Source: Candidatus Stackebrandtia faecavium (lineage in GTDB: Bacteria > Actinomycetota > Actinomycetes > Mycobacteriales > Micromonosporaceae). From it: a stretch of DNA of 37,329 nucleotides. Below the pieces are notes generated by a model, which was not told the origin of the DNA, ran no database searches, and saw nothing but the letters and a program-made list of their open reading frames with translations. The position numbers were made by a program, and so were the translations under genes. The stretch spans positions 1-37,329 of the forward strand of contig DXIM01000174.1 in assembly GCA_019112895.1 (NCBI GenBank), read 5' to 3'. How positions within the stretch are numbered: the first letter of the stretch is position 1; every line of letters begins with the position of its first letter. Positions 1-7,801 of the stretch are shown here, in pieces.

Positions 1-863
1 ACGCCGATGACATGACGTCGGTTGGTAACAACGGTCTCGGTAACGGTTCGCAGGTCTTGGCGCCGATCCAGGCTCCGATCAACCTGTGTGGCAACTCGGT
101 TGCCGTGCTGGGTGTTTCGGGTGCTGGCTGCGACGGCGGTTCCGCCGCGCAGATGGAAGCCGCCAACACTGGCGACATGACCTCGGCCGGCAACAACGGC
201 CTGGCCAATGGCACCCAGGCTCAGGCGCCGATCCAGGCTCCGATCGACGTGTGCGGCAACTCCGTTGGCGTGCTGGGTGTTTCGGGCGCTGGCTGCGACG
301 GCGGTTCCGCTGCGCAGATGAGCTCGACTGAATCGTCGACCACCGAAGCCGGCGACATGACCTCGGCCGGCAACAACGGCCTGCTCAACGGCACCCAGGC
401 CCAGCTGCCGATCCAGGCTCCGATCAACGTGTGCGGCAACTCGATCGCCATACTCGGCGTGTCCGGCGCCACCTGCGACGGCGGATCGGCCGCGCAGATG
501 TCGGACGGCACCGCCGCCGAAGAGTCAGGTCTCTCTCAGACCACGTCCGGCGTCACGACCGGTGTCTCGGAAGGCGTCAACCAGACGCTGGACCAGGCTA
601 CCGGCGCGCTGCCGACCGATGGGCTGGCTCAGGACCAGGCCCCGGCCCCGGCCGAAAACGCGAACGCCGACACGGCGTCCGCCGACGCCGACATGACCGC
701 CACCGGCTCCGACATGACCTCGGCCGGCAACAACGGCCTGCTCAACGGCACCCAGGTTCAGGCGCCGATCCAGGTCCCGATCGATGTCAGCGGCAACTCG
801 ATCGCCGTGCTCGGTGTCTCCGGTGCCATGAGCGACGGCGGATCGGCTGCATCCATGTCCTAA
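1..863 (+). CDS. Chaplin-like repeat protein, 5' end outside the window
   Basis: The open frame runs in from the left edge (first whole codon at base 3), so the start and any signal peptide are missing; the ATG at 12 lies inside a repeat and is not the start. At least 285 residues are visible. Four copies of a ~49-residue unit start near bases 9, 174, 354 and 711. Each has an NNGL-NGTQ segment, a PIQ-PI segment, CGNS, a hydrophobic LGVSGA segment, a second Cys and DGGSAAQM. This resembles the chaplin (DUF320) domain, whose members are secreted surface-active amyloid-forming proteins, but the Cys pair is 13 residues apart, closer than I recall for classical chaplins. Copy 4 has Ser at both Cys positions. 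A Thr/Gln/Ala/Pro-rich linker separates copies 3 and 4. Family assignment is fairly confident; the surface-coat role is inferred. Confidence 0.72.
   Translation, partial: ADDMTSVGNNGLGNGSQVLAPIQAPINLCGNSVAVLGVSGAGCDGGSAAQMEAANTGDMTSAGNNGLANGTQAQAPIQAPIDVCGNSVGVLGVSGAGCDGGSAAQMSSTESSTTEAGDMTSAGNNGLLNGTQAQLPIQAPINVCGNSIAILGVSGATCDGGSAAQMSDGTAAEESGLSQTTSGVTTGVSEGVNQTLDQATGALPTDGLAQDQAPAPAENANADTASADADMTATGSDMTSAGNNGLLNGTQVQAPIQVPIDVSGNSIAVLGVSGAMSDGGSAASMS
9..857 (+). repeat. Four 147-bp coding repeats of the chaplin-like unit
   Basis: Copies lie at about 9-155, 174-320, 354-500 and 711-857. They are alike at the DNA as well as the protein level. Copies 1 to 3 are separated by short linkers of about 6 and 11 residues, while copy 4 follows a linker of about 70 residues. 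The last copy has lost both cysteines. Confidence 0.85.
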
Positions 864-921
864 TCCCCGGGCTTGATTCCCGCATCTTGTGGGGCGCGGG
901 ACACAGGGGGTTATGCAACGC

Positions 922-957
922 AAAGGGCGGTCGCACATCAGTGTGCGGCTGCCCTTT
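922..957 (+). terminator. Hairpin terminator after the chaplin-like gene
   Basis: Arms AAAGGGC (922-928) and GCCCTTT (951-957) pair, and inside them CGCAC pairs with GTGCG around an ATCAGT loop. It lies 58 bases after the stop codon. There is no clear T tract. Confidence 0.6.
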
Positions 958-1110
958 CCGCGTGCGTGGCGGATGTCGTACCCGTGACGAATACTTCGGT
1001 TATCGCAGCTGTTGGACGCTGCCCCTACACGATGTCGACACCGTCTGCCAGGTAGTCTTGGCAGGTTGCCCACGATCTAGATGATGTGGGGGACAGCGTA
1101 AGACCCTCCT

Positions 1111-1129
1111 GCCGCGGAGATTCCGCGGC
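1111..1129 (+). other. Perfect hairpin in the rpsF leader
   Basis: GCCGCGG and CCGCGGC form a perfect 7-bp stem around AGATT, ending 12 bases before the rpsF ribosome binding site. It may be a leader structure of the S6/S18 operon, since S6-S18 autoregulation through the rpsF leader is known in bacteria. I cannot match it to that published motif. The rest of 864-1158 shows only the terminator at 922 and no convincing gene. Confidence 0.4.
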
Positions 1130-1158
1130 CGTTGAAGACCAGAGGAGGTGGAGAAGTC

Positions 1159-1449
1159 TTGCGTCACTATGAAGTCATGGTGATCATCGACCCCGACCTG
1201 GAAGAGCGTCAAGTCACTCCGTCATTGGAGTCGTACTTGAAGGTCATTACGTCTGAAGGCGGAACTGTCGAGAAGCTCGATGTGTGGGGCCGTCGTCGCC
1301 TGGCATACGAGATCAACAAGAAGAGCGAAGGCACGTACGCCGTCATCGACCTGCAGTCGGAACCTGCGCCTGTAGCCGAGTTGGAGCGTCAGCTGCGCCT
1401 GAACGAATCAATCATGCGTACAAAGGTCCTTCGGCCGGAACTGCGCTAA
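1159..1449 (+). CDS. rpsF: 30S ribosomal protein S6
   Basis: A 96-residue S6 protein, which binds S18 and 16S rRNA in the platform of the small subunit. It opens [17 protein letters not shown] and contains [18 protein letters not shown], both typical of actinobacterial S6. The start is the TTG at 1159, with AGGAGG about 10 bases upstream; the TTG at 1132 would place the ribosome binding site inside the gene. First gene of the rpsF-ssb-rpsR-rplI operon, with 18 bases to ssb. Confidence 0.95.
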   Translation: MRHYEVMVIIDPDLEERQVTPSLESYLKVITSEGGTVEKLDVWGRRRLAYEINKKSEGTYAVIDLQSEPAPVAELERQLRLNESIMRTKVLRPELR

Positions 1450-1467
1450 TACGTAGGAGTAAAGGTC

Positions 1468-1944
1468 ATGGCAGGAGAAACCGTCATCACGGTTATCGGC
1501 AACCTCACCGATGACCCAGAGCTGCGTTACACCCCGTCGGGGGCGGCCGTAGCGAAGTTTCGGGTCGCTTCGACTCCGCGAACCTTCGATAAAGCATCCG
1601 GCGAATGGCGCGATGGCGAAGCGTTGTTTCTGAACTGCAACGCGTGGCGCCAGCTCGCTGAAAACGTTGCCGAGACCTTGTCGCGCGGTACCCGCGTGGT
1701 TGTGCAGGGTCGGCTGCGTCAGCGGTCTTACGAGACCCGCGAAGGCGAGAAGCGCACAGTCGTCGAGATGGAGGCGGACGAAGTCGGTCCGTCGTTGAAG
1801 TATGCGACCGCGAAGGTGCAGAAGGTGTCTCGAGGCGGTGGTGCGCGCTCCGGTGGTTCGGCGCCGGACGACCCCTGGGCCACGGCCACTCCCGCCGGGC
1901 AACCGGCAGCGCGTGGTGGATTCGACGACGAACCACCATTCTAA
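1468..1944 (+). CDS. ssb: Single-stranded DNA-binding protein
   Basis: A 158-residue SSB. The N-terminal OB fold covers about residues 1-115 ([20 protein letters not shown], then [14 protein letters not shown]). A short Gly/Ser/Pro-rich linker follows, ending in the acidic tip DDEPPF that recruits replication and repair partners. ATG at 1468 with GTAGGAG upstream. Sits between S6 and S18 as in most bacteria. Its operon-mates are translation genes, while dnaB lies 1.5 kb downstream. Confidence 0.95.
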   Translation: MAGETVITVIGNLTDDPELRYTPSGAAVAKFRVASTPRTFDKASGEWRDGEALFLNCNAWRQLAENVAETLSRGTRVVVQGRLRQRSYETREGEKRTVVEMEADEVGPSLKYATAKVQKVSRGGGARSGGSAPDDPWATATPAGQPAARGGFDDEPPF

Positions 1945-1995
1945 GCTCTCTTGTGGAGCCTACGGGGCTCTCGTTCGTATGGAAAGGCAAGACAA

Positions 1996-2235
1996 ATGGC
2001 TAAGGCTGCGCCACTACGCAAGCCAAAGAAGAAGTCGAATCCCCTCGACAAAGAGGGCATTACCTACATCGACTTCAAAGACACCGCGCTTTTGCGGAAG
2101 TTCATCTCCGACCGTGGCAAGATCCGCGCGCGTCGGGTTACCGGTGTCACCTCGCAGCAGCAGCGTCAGATCGCTCGGGCCGTCAAGAACGCCCGTGAGA
2201 TGGCTTTGCTGCCTTACACCAACCAGTCGCGGTAA
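1996..2235 (+). CDS. rpsR: 30S ribosomal protein S18, cysteine-free form
   Basis: A 79-residue S18, partner of S6 in the 30S platform. The core [20 protein letters not shown] and the tail [10 protein letters not shown] are diagnostic. The start is the ATG at 1996, preceded by GGAAAGG; the open frame extends upstream to 1951 but S18 proteins start MAK. The N-terminal region reads [11 protein letters not shown], where zinc-binding S18 proteins carry a CxxC pair, and the later Cys is also absent ([11 protein letters not shown]). This is therefore a zinc-independent form at the main operon. As I recall, Micromonosporaceae S18 looks similar. Confidence 0.93.
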   Translation: MAKAAPLRKPKKKSNPLDKEGITYIDFKDTALLRKFISDRGKIRARRVTGVTSQQQRQIARAVKNAREMALLPYTNQSR

Positions 2236-2250
2236 GGGAGGTAGCCAGAC

Positions 2251-2703
2251 ATGAAGGTCATCCTGAAGCAGGAAGTGTCCCGTCTCGGCTCCGCCGGCGA
2301 CATCGTTGAGGTCCGGCCCGGTTACGGCCGCAATTACCTCGTTCCGCAGGGCTTCGCCATGCCGTGGACGAAGGGCGGACAGAAGCAGGTCGAGGCGATC
2401 AAACGCGCCCGCGAGTCTCGCGATATCCGGGACGCGAACGAAGCCGAACAGATCCGCGAACAGCTTCGGTCCGTGAAGCCCAAGGTCACGGCGCCGACTG
2501 GTTCCGGTGGTCGGTTGTTCGGTTCGGTAACTCCCGCGGACATCGCCGAAGCGGTCGCCGCCGCAGGGGGCCCGAAGCTCGACAAGCGTCGCCTTGAGCT
2601 CCCCGGGCACATCAAAGCTGTCGGTACCTACGAGGTGTCGATCAAGCTGCACGACGAGGTGGAAGCCACCTTCCGCGTTGAGGTTGTAGGCGCCAAGAAG
2701 TAA
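2251..2703 (+). CDS. rplI: 50S ribosomal protein L9
   Basis: A 150-residue L9. The N-terminal rRNA-binding domain starts MKVILKQEVSRLGSAGDIVEV and contains the signature GYGRNYLVPQGFA. A long connecting helix (about residues 45-75) leads to the C-terminal domain with GRLFGSVTPADIAEAV. ATG at 2251 with AAGGGAGG upstream, 15 bases after rpsR. Last gene of the operon; a strong terminator follows. Confidence 0.96.
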   Translation: MKVILKQEVSRLGSAGDIVEVRPGYGRNYLVPQGFAMPWTKGGQKQVEAIKRARESRDIRDANEAEQIREQLRSVKPKVTAPTGSGGRLFGSVTPADIAEAVAAAGGPKLDKRRLELPGHIKAVGTYEVSIKLHDEVEATFRVEVVGAKK

Positions 2704-2719
2704 AGCGTCGACGACGTCG

Positions 2720-2756
2720 GCCGTGGTCAATGGGGAACCGTTGGCCACGGCTTTTT
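2720..2756 (+). terminator. Rho-independent terminator of the rpsF-rplI operon
   Basis: GCCGTGGTCAA (2720-2730) pairs with TTGGCCACGGC (2741-2751), with one G-T wobble, and is followed by TTTTT (2752-2756). Confidence 0.9.
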
Positions 2757-2761
2757 CGTGG

Positions 2762-3145
2762 CTAACCGATGTCGTAGCCGAACGACATCAAAATGACCGT
2801 GGTGAGGCCGCAACCGAGGATGGTCGAGGCCGCGCCCGTCGCGCTCGAGCGCCAACCGACCGCCGGCAACCGTAGCAGGACGGACATGAGCAGGCTGAGT
2901 GCGAGAGAAGGAAAGGCCCAGGGCATCGCCGCCGAGACGCCTTGGGAGATCTGCTCGATCGAACTGCAGGTGGATCCGTCTGCGCATTTGTTTGACGCGA
3001 AGAACAGGGTCCACGCCACGTACAGGATCAGCGGTATCGAGAACCAGGCGGCGGTGGCCAGCAGCGTGGGGGCGTAAGCACGTTCGCCGGTGCCGTCGAC
3101 GCGGTGTTCGACCTCGACTGTCTCCTCGTTGCGTGACCGTTCCAC
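2762..3145 (-). CDS. Small membrane protein of unknown function
   Basis: A 127-residue protein if it starts at the GTG at 3145. The open frame continues upstream to 3313 through the DnaA-box region, which argues against a longer protein. A charged, Glu-rich N terminus of about 25 residues precedes three predicted membrane segments (about 27-50, 72-93 and 100-122). The loop after segment 1 carries two cysteines in CADGSTC, possibly a disulfide outside the membrane. It is convergent with rplI and divergent from dnaB. I do not recognise the family and see no clear ribosome binding site. Confidence 0.6.
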   Translation of the reverse strand: MERSRNEETVEVEHRVDGTGERAYAPTLLATAAWFSIPLILYVAWTLFFASNKCADGSTCSSIEQISQGVSAAMPWAFPSLALSLLMSVLLRLPAVGWRSSATGAASTILGCGLTTVILMSFGYDIG

Positions 3146-3253
3146 AGTTACCCAGTCTGCCCGTCTTGGTCCGTTTTTGTATCGGCTGTCCGGTCGAGCA
3201 TGCCGTGACGACGCCACCGCACGGATGATCGCCAATAAGTTTCGTCCACAGGC

Positions 3254-3381
3254 TGTGGATAACGTATCCCCAGATGAGAACGCATTTGGTTCGGTATCCC
3301 CAAAGATACGCACAGGGCTTCCACAGGTTTATCCACAGGCAGGCCCCTAGTTATCCACAGGTTTTCCACAGGTTTTCCACA
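3254..3381 (+). promoter_or_regulatory. DnaA-box cluster upstream of dnaB
   Basis: Perfect TTATCCACA boxes lie at 3329-3337 and 3351-3359, and an inverted one (TGTGGATAA) at 3254-3262. Single-mismatch TTTTCCACA boxes lie at 3362-3370 and 3373-3381, and weaker relatives at 3242, 3264, 3294 and 3317. Start-to-start distances between 3329, 3351, 3362 and 3373 are 22, 11 and 11 bases, so the boxes share one helical face and one direction. The last box ends 7 bases before the proposed -35 of dnaB. DnaA binding here seems likely; control of dnaB is inferred. Confidence 0.8.
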
Positions 3382-3388
3382 GGGGTGT

Positions 3389-3418
3389 TTGTTTCGGGAA
3401 TGCCCGGGGCCATAGAGT
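3389..3418 (+). promoter_or_regulatory. Candidate dnaB promoter
   Basis: TTGTTT (3389-3394) and TAGAGT (3413-3418) are 18 bases apart and lie directly downstream of the DnaA boxes. The transcript would start near 3425, leaving a leader of about 60 bases. Confidence 0.5.
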
Positions 3419-3483
3419 CGGATGGGCCGGCTGTGAGTGTCGGAGGTGACTGCTAAGAAAGACATGACGAAGCGGGGCGGCGT

Positions 3484-4896
3484 ATGACGGAACACGATTT
3501 TTCGCACAGACCACCGGTCGCACGGCAACCGGTGTCCGATTACGCTCAAGAGCCGCCGGAACCGGAAGAGTTCGAGCGCACCCCGCCGCAAGATGTCATG
3601 GCCGAGCAGTGCGCCTTGGGCGGAATGCTGCTGTCGAAAGACGCCATCGCCGACGTCGTCGAGATCCTGAACACGGTTGATTTCTATAAGCCCGCGCATG
3701 CCACGATTTTCGACGCGATCTGCGATAAGTACGCCCGAGGCGAACCGGCTGATGCGATCACGGTCGCGGCGGCCCTCAACGACACTCAAGACCTGGCCCG
3801 CGTCGGTGGAGCCCCGTATCTGCACACCTTGATCTCGTCGGTGCCGACCGCAGCCAACGCCTCCTATTACGCGCGCATCGTTTCGGAACGGGCGGTGCTG
3901 CGGCGGTTGATCGAGGCGGGAACACGGGTCGTGCAGTTGGGCTACGGCACGGCGGCGGGGACCGGTCGCGACGTCGACGACCTGGTCGACATGGCCCAGC
4001 AGGCCGTGTATGACGTGACAGAACGTCGAGTCAGCGAAGACTTCGCGGTCCTGTCGGACCTGTTGCAACCCACCTTGGACGAGATTGAGGCGGTCGGTGA
4101 ATCCGGCGGCGCTATGACAGGGGTTCCGACGGGTTTTGCGGATCTCGATCGCCTGTTGAACGGTTTGCAGCCGGGCCAGTTGATCATTGTCGCTGGTCGC
4201 CCCGGTGCCGGTAAGTCGACTGCAGCCATGGACTTCATCCGGCACGCGGCGCTGCATCATCAGCAGTCGGCGGCGATGTTCTCGCTCGAGATGAGCAAGG
4301 TCGAGATCGTCATGCGCGTCTTGTCCGCGGAGACGCGGGTCCCACTACATGTTTTGCGTTCGGGGAACCTGTCCGACGATGACTGGACCCGGTTGGCGCA
4401 ACGCATGGGTGAGGTCTCGGAGGCGCCGCTGTTCGTCGATGACACGCCGTCAATGACGCTGATGGAGATCCGTGCGAAGGCGCGAAGGCTGAAACAACGC
4501 CATAATTTGAAGCTCATCGTCGTCGACTATCTCCAGCTGATGAGTTCGCCGAAACGCGTCGAAAGCCGGCAACAGGAGGTTTCGGAGATGTCGCGGGGAA
4601 TGAAGCTGCTGGCTAAGGAAGTCGAATGCCCGGTCATCGCTGTTGCGCAGCTGAACCGTGGACCCGAGCAGCGCACCGATAAGCGTCCGCAACTGTCCGA
4701 CCTGCGTGAATCAGGAAGCTTGGAACAAGACGCCGACGTTGTCTTGCTGCTGCATCGCGACGACTATTACGACAAGGAATCACCCCGGGCGGGGGAGGCG
4801 GACTTCATCGTCGCCAAACACCGTAACGGCGCGACGGACACGATCACGGTGGCGGCGCAGCTGCACCTGTCGCGTTTTGTGGACATGGCCGTCTAG
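3484..4896 (+). CDS. dnaB: Replicative DNA helicase DnaB
   Basis: A 470-residue hexameric helicase that unwinds the replication fork. After a Pro/Glu-rich lead of about 35 residues comes the primase-interacting N-terminal domain (PPQDVMAEQCALGGMLL, about 35-140). A linker leads to the RecA-like motor, with Walker A GRPGAGKST at 238-246, Walker B LIVVDYLQL at 344-352 and LRESGSLEQDADVVLLLHR near the C terminus. No intein is present, although actinobacterial dnaB genes often carry one. ATG at 3484; the ATG at 3464 is out of frame. The ribosome binding site is weak. Confidence 0.96.
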   Translation: MTEHDFSHRPPVARQPVSDYAQEPPEPEEFERTPPQDVMAEQCALGGMLLSKDAIADVVEILNTVDFYKPAHATIFDAICDKYARGEPADAITVAAALNDTQDLARVGGAPYLHTLISSVPTAANASYYARIVSERAVLRRLIEAGTRVVQLGYGTAAGTGRDVDDLVDMAQQAVYDVTERRVSEDFAVLSDLLQPTLDEIEAVGESGGAMTGVPTGFADLDRLLNGLQPGQLIIVAGRPGAGKSTAAMDFIRHAALHHQQSAAMFSLEMSKVEIVMRVLSAETRVPLHVLRSGNLSDDDWTRLAQRMGEVSEAPLFVDDTPSMTLMEIRAKARRLKQRHNLKLIVVDYLQLMSSPKRVESRQQEVSEMSRGMKLLAKEVECPVIAVAQLNRGPEQRTDKRPQLSDLRESGSLEQDADVVLLLHRDDYYDKESPRAGEADFIVAKHRNGATDTITVAAQLHLSRFVDMAV

Positions 4897-4936
4897 ACGC
4901 GCCTGTTCTCGTTGGGCCGCATGCGAAGTCCGCCTG

Positions 4937-4942
4937 TACTCT
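4937..4942 (+). promoter_or_regulatory. Candidate -10 box for the small lipoprotein
   Basis: TACTCT lies 34 bases before the ATG at 4977, with TTGGGC at 4912 as a poor -35 (spacer 19). Confidence 0.35.
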
Positions 4943-4976
4943 GGGAACGTATCCGGTTTTGCATGAAGGGTCTTCC

Positions 4977-5345
4977 ATGAAGCTGCATTCTCGTCGCCTT
5001 TACCCGGCGGTCGTCGGCGCCGCAATGGCGATTTCTACCTTGTCGGCCTGTGGCGCGGTCACCGACGCCGCCGACTGCGTATCGGTGGTGCCGACGATGG
5101 AGGAGGTAGCCACCAACCTCACCGGCGACCAGGAAACGTTGCAGAAGAGCACCGATCAGCTCCGTAAGGAAGCCGAAGACATCAGCAACGCGAAGACAAA
5201 AGAATCCGCCATGGAGATCGCGGATCAGGCTGAAACCATCAACGCCGGGATCAACGGTGATGTCGCCGAGGGTGCGCAAACCGACCAGGCGAAGGTGCGA
5301 GACGCGATCGACAGCTTCATCGACGAATGCAACCAGTTCAATTAA
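4977..5345 (+). CDS. Small helical lipoprotein of unknown function
   Basis: A 122-residue protein with a lipoprotein signal: basic MKLHSRR, a hydrophobic stretch and the lipobox LSAC, with Cys25 the predicted lipidated residue. The mature part is acidic and helical (about residues 45-115), rich in Lys, Glu, Asp and Gln, and probably forms a small helical bundle or coiled coil outside the membrane. ATG at 4977 with GAAGGG six bases upstream; the TTG at 4959 is a worse start. Convergent with the TPR gene, with only three bases between stop codons. Family not recognised. Confidence 0.8.
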   Translation: MKLHSRRLYPAVVGAAMAISTLSACGAVTDAADCVSVVPTMEEVATNLTGDQETLQKSTDQLRKEAEDISNAKTKESAMEIADQAETINAGINGDVAEGAQTDQAKVRDAIDSFIDECNQFN

Positions 5346-5348
5346 TTG

Positions 5349-6380
5349 TCATGCGCGGGTGCGCATGACCAACAGCCCGAGCGTCGCCATGCCGGTCAAG
5401 GTGGCGATCCCCAACGCGTAGAGCAAACCCGATACCGCGTAAAGCATCGTCAAGACGGGGCTCGCGGCGGCCACGACAAGCATCAAACCGAACAGCTTGT
5501 CCTCGTCGATGCGGGTGCGGGTCTCGTCCCACACGTGCTTGGGCAGACGCCGGGCGTAAATGAACAGCCCGACCCCGGCGCCGATCGAACCGAGCGCGGC
5601 GATAGTGCGCATCACGGCCGATTCTCCTTGCGAAGCGCACACCACCAGCATCGGCAAGGCGATTCCGATCGCGGCGGCGGCCCGCAGCAACCGGTCGAAT
5701 CCGTCGGGCAGCGGTTTCGCGCTGCGTGATGGCCGCCGAGGGGCGTCGTTGCTCGTCGACTGTGGTCGGGGGCGTGCGTGCGACGCATCGGGACCGTAAC
5801 GCAGCAAAGTCGGTCCGAGCTCGCCTTCGAGCGTCGCGTCGATGTTCGGGTCGAACCTGGCCGCCGCCGACAAGGCGCGGTTGGCGAGGTCGTCGAGTCC
5901 CAACGTCGCGGCAACGACCGCCAATGTCAGGTGCGCGCGTGCTTCCTCCGGCGCCAACCGTACGGCCGCCCAGGCGGCGTCCAAAGCGTCTTGGCCGTTA
6001 CGCGCTTCGCGCACGATGAGGGCGTAATGCATGTTGTACCACCACGAGTCCGGGTACCACTGCTGTAGAGAATCGGCGGCATCCAAGGCCTCGTTCGTAC
6101 GGTGAAGTAGCGCCAGGGCGTGGGCACGCGCCAGTACGGCGCGTTCGTGAGTGGGTTCGGCGTCGAGAGCAGAACTGGCGGCAGTCAACGCCTCATCGTA
6201 GTTTTCGACCTGCAGTTCCACGATCGCCAACAGTGTGAGAGCTTCCACGTTGGCGGGGTCAAGCGACAGCGCGCCGCCGAGCTCGTCGCGGGCCTCGTCG
6301 TAACGTTCCAGGTCGAACATCAGTTCTGCGCGTGCCACAAATGTCGCCGCGTCGCCGATGTTGTCGTACGGGGAATCCAC
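5349..6380 (-). CDS. TPR-repeat membrane protein
   Basis: A 343-residue protein. Residues about 8-185 form tandem tetratricopeptide-type repeats (for example YDEARDELGGALSLDPANVEALTLLA and the following YDEALTAASSALDAEP), a protein-interaction scaffold. A Pro/Arg-rich linker (about 195-225) leads to four predicted membrane segments (about 230-343). The N-terminal TPR domain is probably cytoplasmic. Start is the GTG at 6380, supported by a leaderless -10 box exactly 7 bases upstream. No enzymatic motif; function unknown. Confidence 0.85.
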   Translation of the reverse strand: MDSPYDNIGDAATFVARAELMFDLERYDEARDELGGALSLDPANVEALTLLAIVELQVENYDEALTAASSALDAEPTHERAVLARAHALALLHRTNEALDAADSLQQWYPDSWWYNMHYALIVREARNGQDALDAAWAAVRLAPEEARAHLTLAVVAATLGLDDLANRALSAAARFDPNIDATLEGELGPTLLRYGPDASHARPRPQSTSNDAPRRPSRSAKPLPDGFDRLLRAAAAIGIALPMLVVCASQGESAVMRTIAALGSIGAGVGLFIYARRLPKHVWDETRTRIDEDKLFGLMLVVAAASPVLTMLYAVSGLLYALGIATLTGMATLGLLVMRTRA

Positions 6381-6387
6381 GCTTTGA

Positions 6388-6393
6388 AGGGTA
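6388..6393 (-). promoter_or_regulatory. Leaderless -10 box of the TPR gene
   Basis: TACCCT on the minus strand ends 7 bases before the GTG at 6380, so transcription should begin at or next to the start codon. Confidence 0.55.
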
Positions 6394-6428
6394 GCGCCCG
6401 ATCGCGCGTCGTCCGCGGGCGCGAACGT

Positions 6429-6914
6429 TTAAGAACCCATCGACTGCGGGTACACCAAGGCGGTCGCTACGGCCGACAAGCCGTGGCCGCTGCCCGTGAA
6501 ACCGAGGCCGTCGGTGGTGGTCGCCGAGATACGTACGGGCGCGCCCGTGGCTTTCGACATGACCGTTTGCGCCTCATGCCGTCGCGTCCCGATCTTTGGC
6601 GCGTTGCCAACGACCTGGACGGCCACATTTCCCACCGTGTAACCGGCTTCGCTCACCAGCCGAGCGGTTTCTTCAAGAAGAGAGACGCCACGTGCGTCGG
6701 CCCATTCGGGGCGGGACGTACCGAAATTGCTTCCGAGGTCACCGAGGTCGGCGGCCGACAGGAGCGCGTCGGCGGCTGCGTGGCAGGCGACATCTCCGTC
6801 AGAGTGGCCCGCTAGCCCGGGGACGTCCGGCCACATGAGTCCGGCCACCCAGCATGTGCGGGCGGCGTCAAATCTGTGCGTGTCCGTACCGATGCCGACG
6901 AATGGGATAACCAC
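6429..6914 (-). CDS. ispF: 2-C-methyl-D-erythritol 2,4-cyclodiphosphate synthase
   Basis: A 161-residue IspF, the MEP isoprenoid pathway enzyme that cyclises CDP-ME 2-phosphate to MEcPP with loss of CMP. Metal ligands are seen in GTDTHRF (Asp11, His13) and in [13 protein letters not shown] (His45). The nucleotide-binding signature [17 protein letters not shown] is near the C terminus. Length is normal for the family. It follows carD on the same strand, but ispD, which usually lies between them in actinobacteria, is absent. A terminator separates it from carD, and it has its own leaderless -10 box fixing the GTG at 6914. Confidence 0.95.
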   Translation of the reverse strand: MVIPFVGIGTDTHRFDAARTCWVAGLMWPDVPGLAGHSDGDVACHAAADALLSAADLGDLGSNFGTSRPEWADARGVSLLEETARLVSEAGYTVGNVAVQVVGNAPKIGTRRHEAQTVMSKATGAPVRISATTTDGLGFTGSGHGLSAVATALVYPQSMGS

Positions 6915-6920
6915 GCCGCG

Positions 6921-6926
6921 AGCCTA
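6921..6926 (-). promoter_or_regulatory. Leaderless -10 box of ispF
   Basis: TAGGCT on the minus strand ends 6 bases before the ispF GTG. It lies downstream of the carD terminator, so ispF is probably transcribed on its own. Confidence 0.6.
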
Positions 6927-6937
6927 TCTGCAGACAC

Positions 6938-6974
6938 AAAAACCGGGGGCTGGGGATACATCCCAACCCCCCGG
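6938..6974 (-). terminator. Terminator of carD
   Basis: On the minus strand CCGGGGGGTTGGGAT pairs with ATCCCCAGCCCCCGG around a very short loop and is followed by TTTTT. It lies between carD and ispF. Confidence 0.9.
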
Positions 6975-6986
6975 AATCAACAGCGC

Positions 6987-7472
6987 TTAAGCTTCCGCCA
7001 GAACTTTGTCGAGCAGGACTTCCGCGTCATCTTTCGTGCTGGCTTCGGCGAGTGCGACCTCGCCGACGAGGATGTCGCGTGCCTTCGTGAGCATGCGCTT
7101 TTCCCCGGCCGATAGACCGCGTTCGCGGTCGCGGCGCCATAGGTCGCGGACGACTTCGGCCACCTTGAGGGGATTGCCGGACGCCAGCTTCTCTAGGTTG
7201 GCCTTGTACCTCCGAGACCAGTTCGTTGGTTCCTCAGTGTGAGGTGCTCGCAATACATCGAAAACCTCAGTCAGGCCTTCGGCACCCACGACTTCGCGGA
7301 CGCCAACGAGCTCGACATTGGTAGCCGGTACACGCACTGTCAGGTCGCCCTGCTCTACGCGCAAAACAAGGTATTCCTGTTCCACGCCTTTGATGGTGCG
7401 TTTCTCAACTGCTTCGATAAGTGCGGCCCCGTGATGGGGGTAAACAACGGTCTCGCCGACACTAAAACTCAT
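6987..7472 (-). CDS. carD: CarD, RNA polymerase-binding transcription regulator
   Basis: A 161-residue CarD. It binds the RNA polymerase beta subunit and stabilises open complexes at many promoters, including those for rRNA. The N-terminal RNA polymerase interaction domain opens [23 protein letters not shown]. The C-terminal helical DNA-binding part contains [20 protein letters not shown] and [19 protein letters not shown], nearly the mycobacterial sequence and length. ATG at 7472 with AAAGGGG upstream. Divergent from a membrane protein gene across about 330 bases in which I see no other gene. Confidence 0.97.
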   Translation of the reverse strand: MSFSVGETVVYPHHGAALIEAVEKRTIKGVEQEYLVLRVEQGDLTVRVPATNVELVGVREVVGAEGLTEVFDVLRAPHTEEPTNWSRRYKANLEKLASGNPLKVAEVVRDLWRRDRERGLSAGEKRMLTKARDILVGEVALAEASTKDDAEVLLDKVLAEA

Positions 7473-7801
7473 AGGATCGAAACCCCTTTCGCTGTGTCAA
7501 GGGTAACACGGTCTTGTGCTGGGCCGACGGTCCGCAGGGCTGCGAATATGCAGGTCAAAGCTTGTGTGAGCAAACGCTCTGTCTGCCAATAACGATGGGC
7601 GCACGGTTCGTAGTGACACTGTGGTCAGTTGCTCCCGTGAGATCGCGACCTCTATCCAGGATACCGGCAGGATGTACGCGCTTGCCAACTATGGCATTTA
7701 TGTCACGTACCTGTCACGCTGAGAGTGTGGCTATTAACCGCTTATCGGCCGCCGAAATGCTGTCGGCGCAACCGAATTCGATCGTGAGGCGGGCAGTGGA
7801 T

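Noticed and set aside
3241-3420. Chromosomal replication origin
   Set aside because: DnaA boxes are clustered, but dnaA and dnaN are not here and no AT-rich unwinding region is visible. Better read as a DnaA-controlled dnaB promoter or an accessory DnaA site.
7495-7500. TTGACA on the minus strand as -35 of carD
   Set aside because: A -10 at normal spacing would fall on the start codon and leave the AAAGGGG ribosome binding site outside the transcript.
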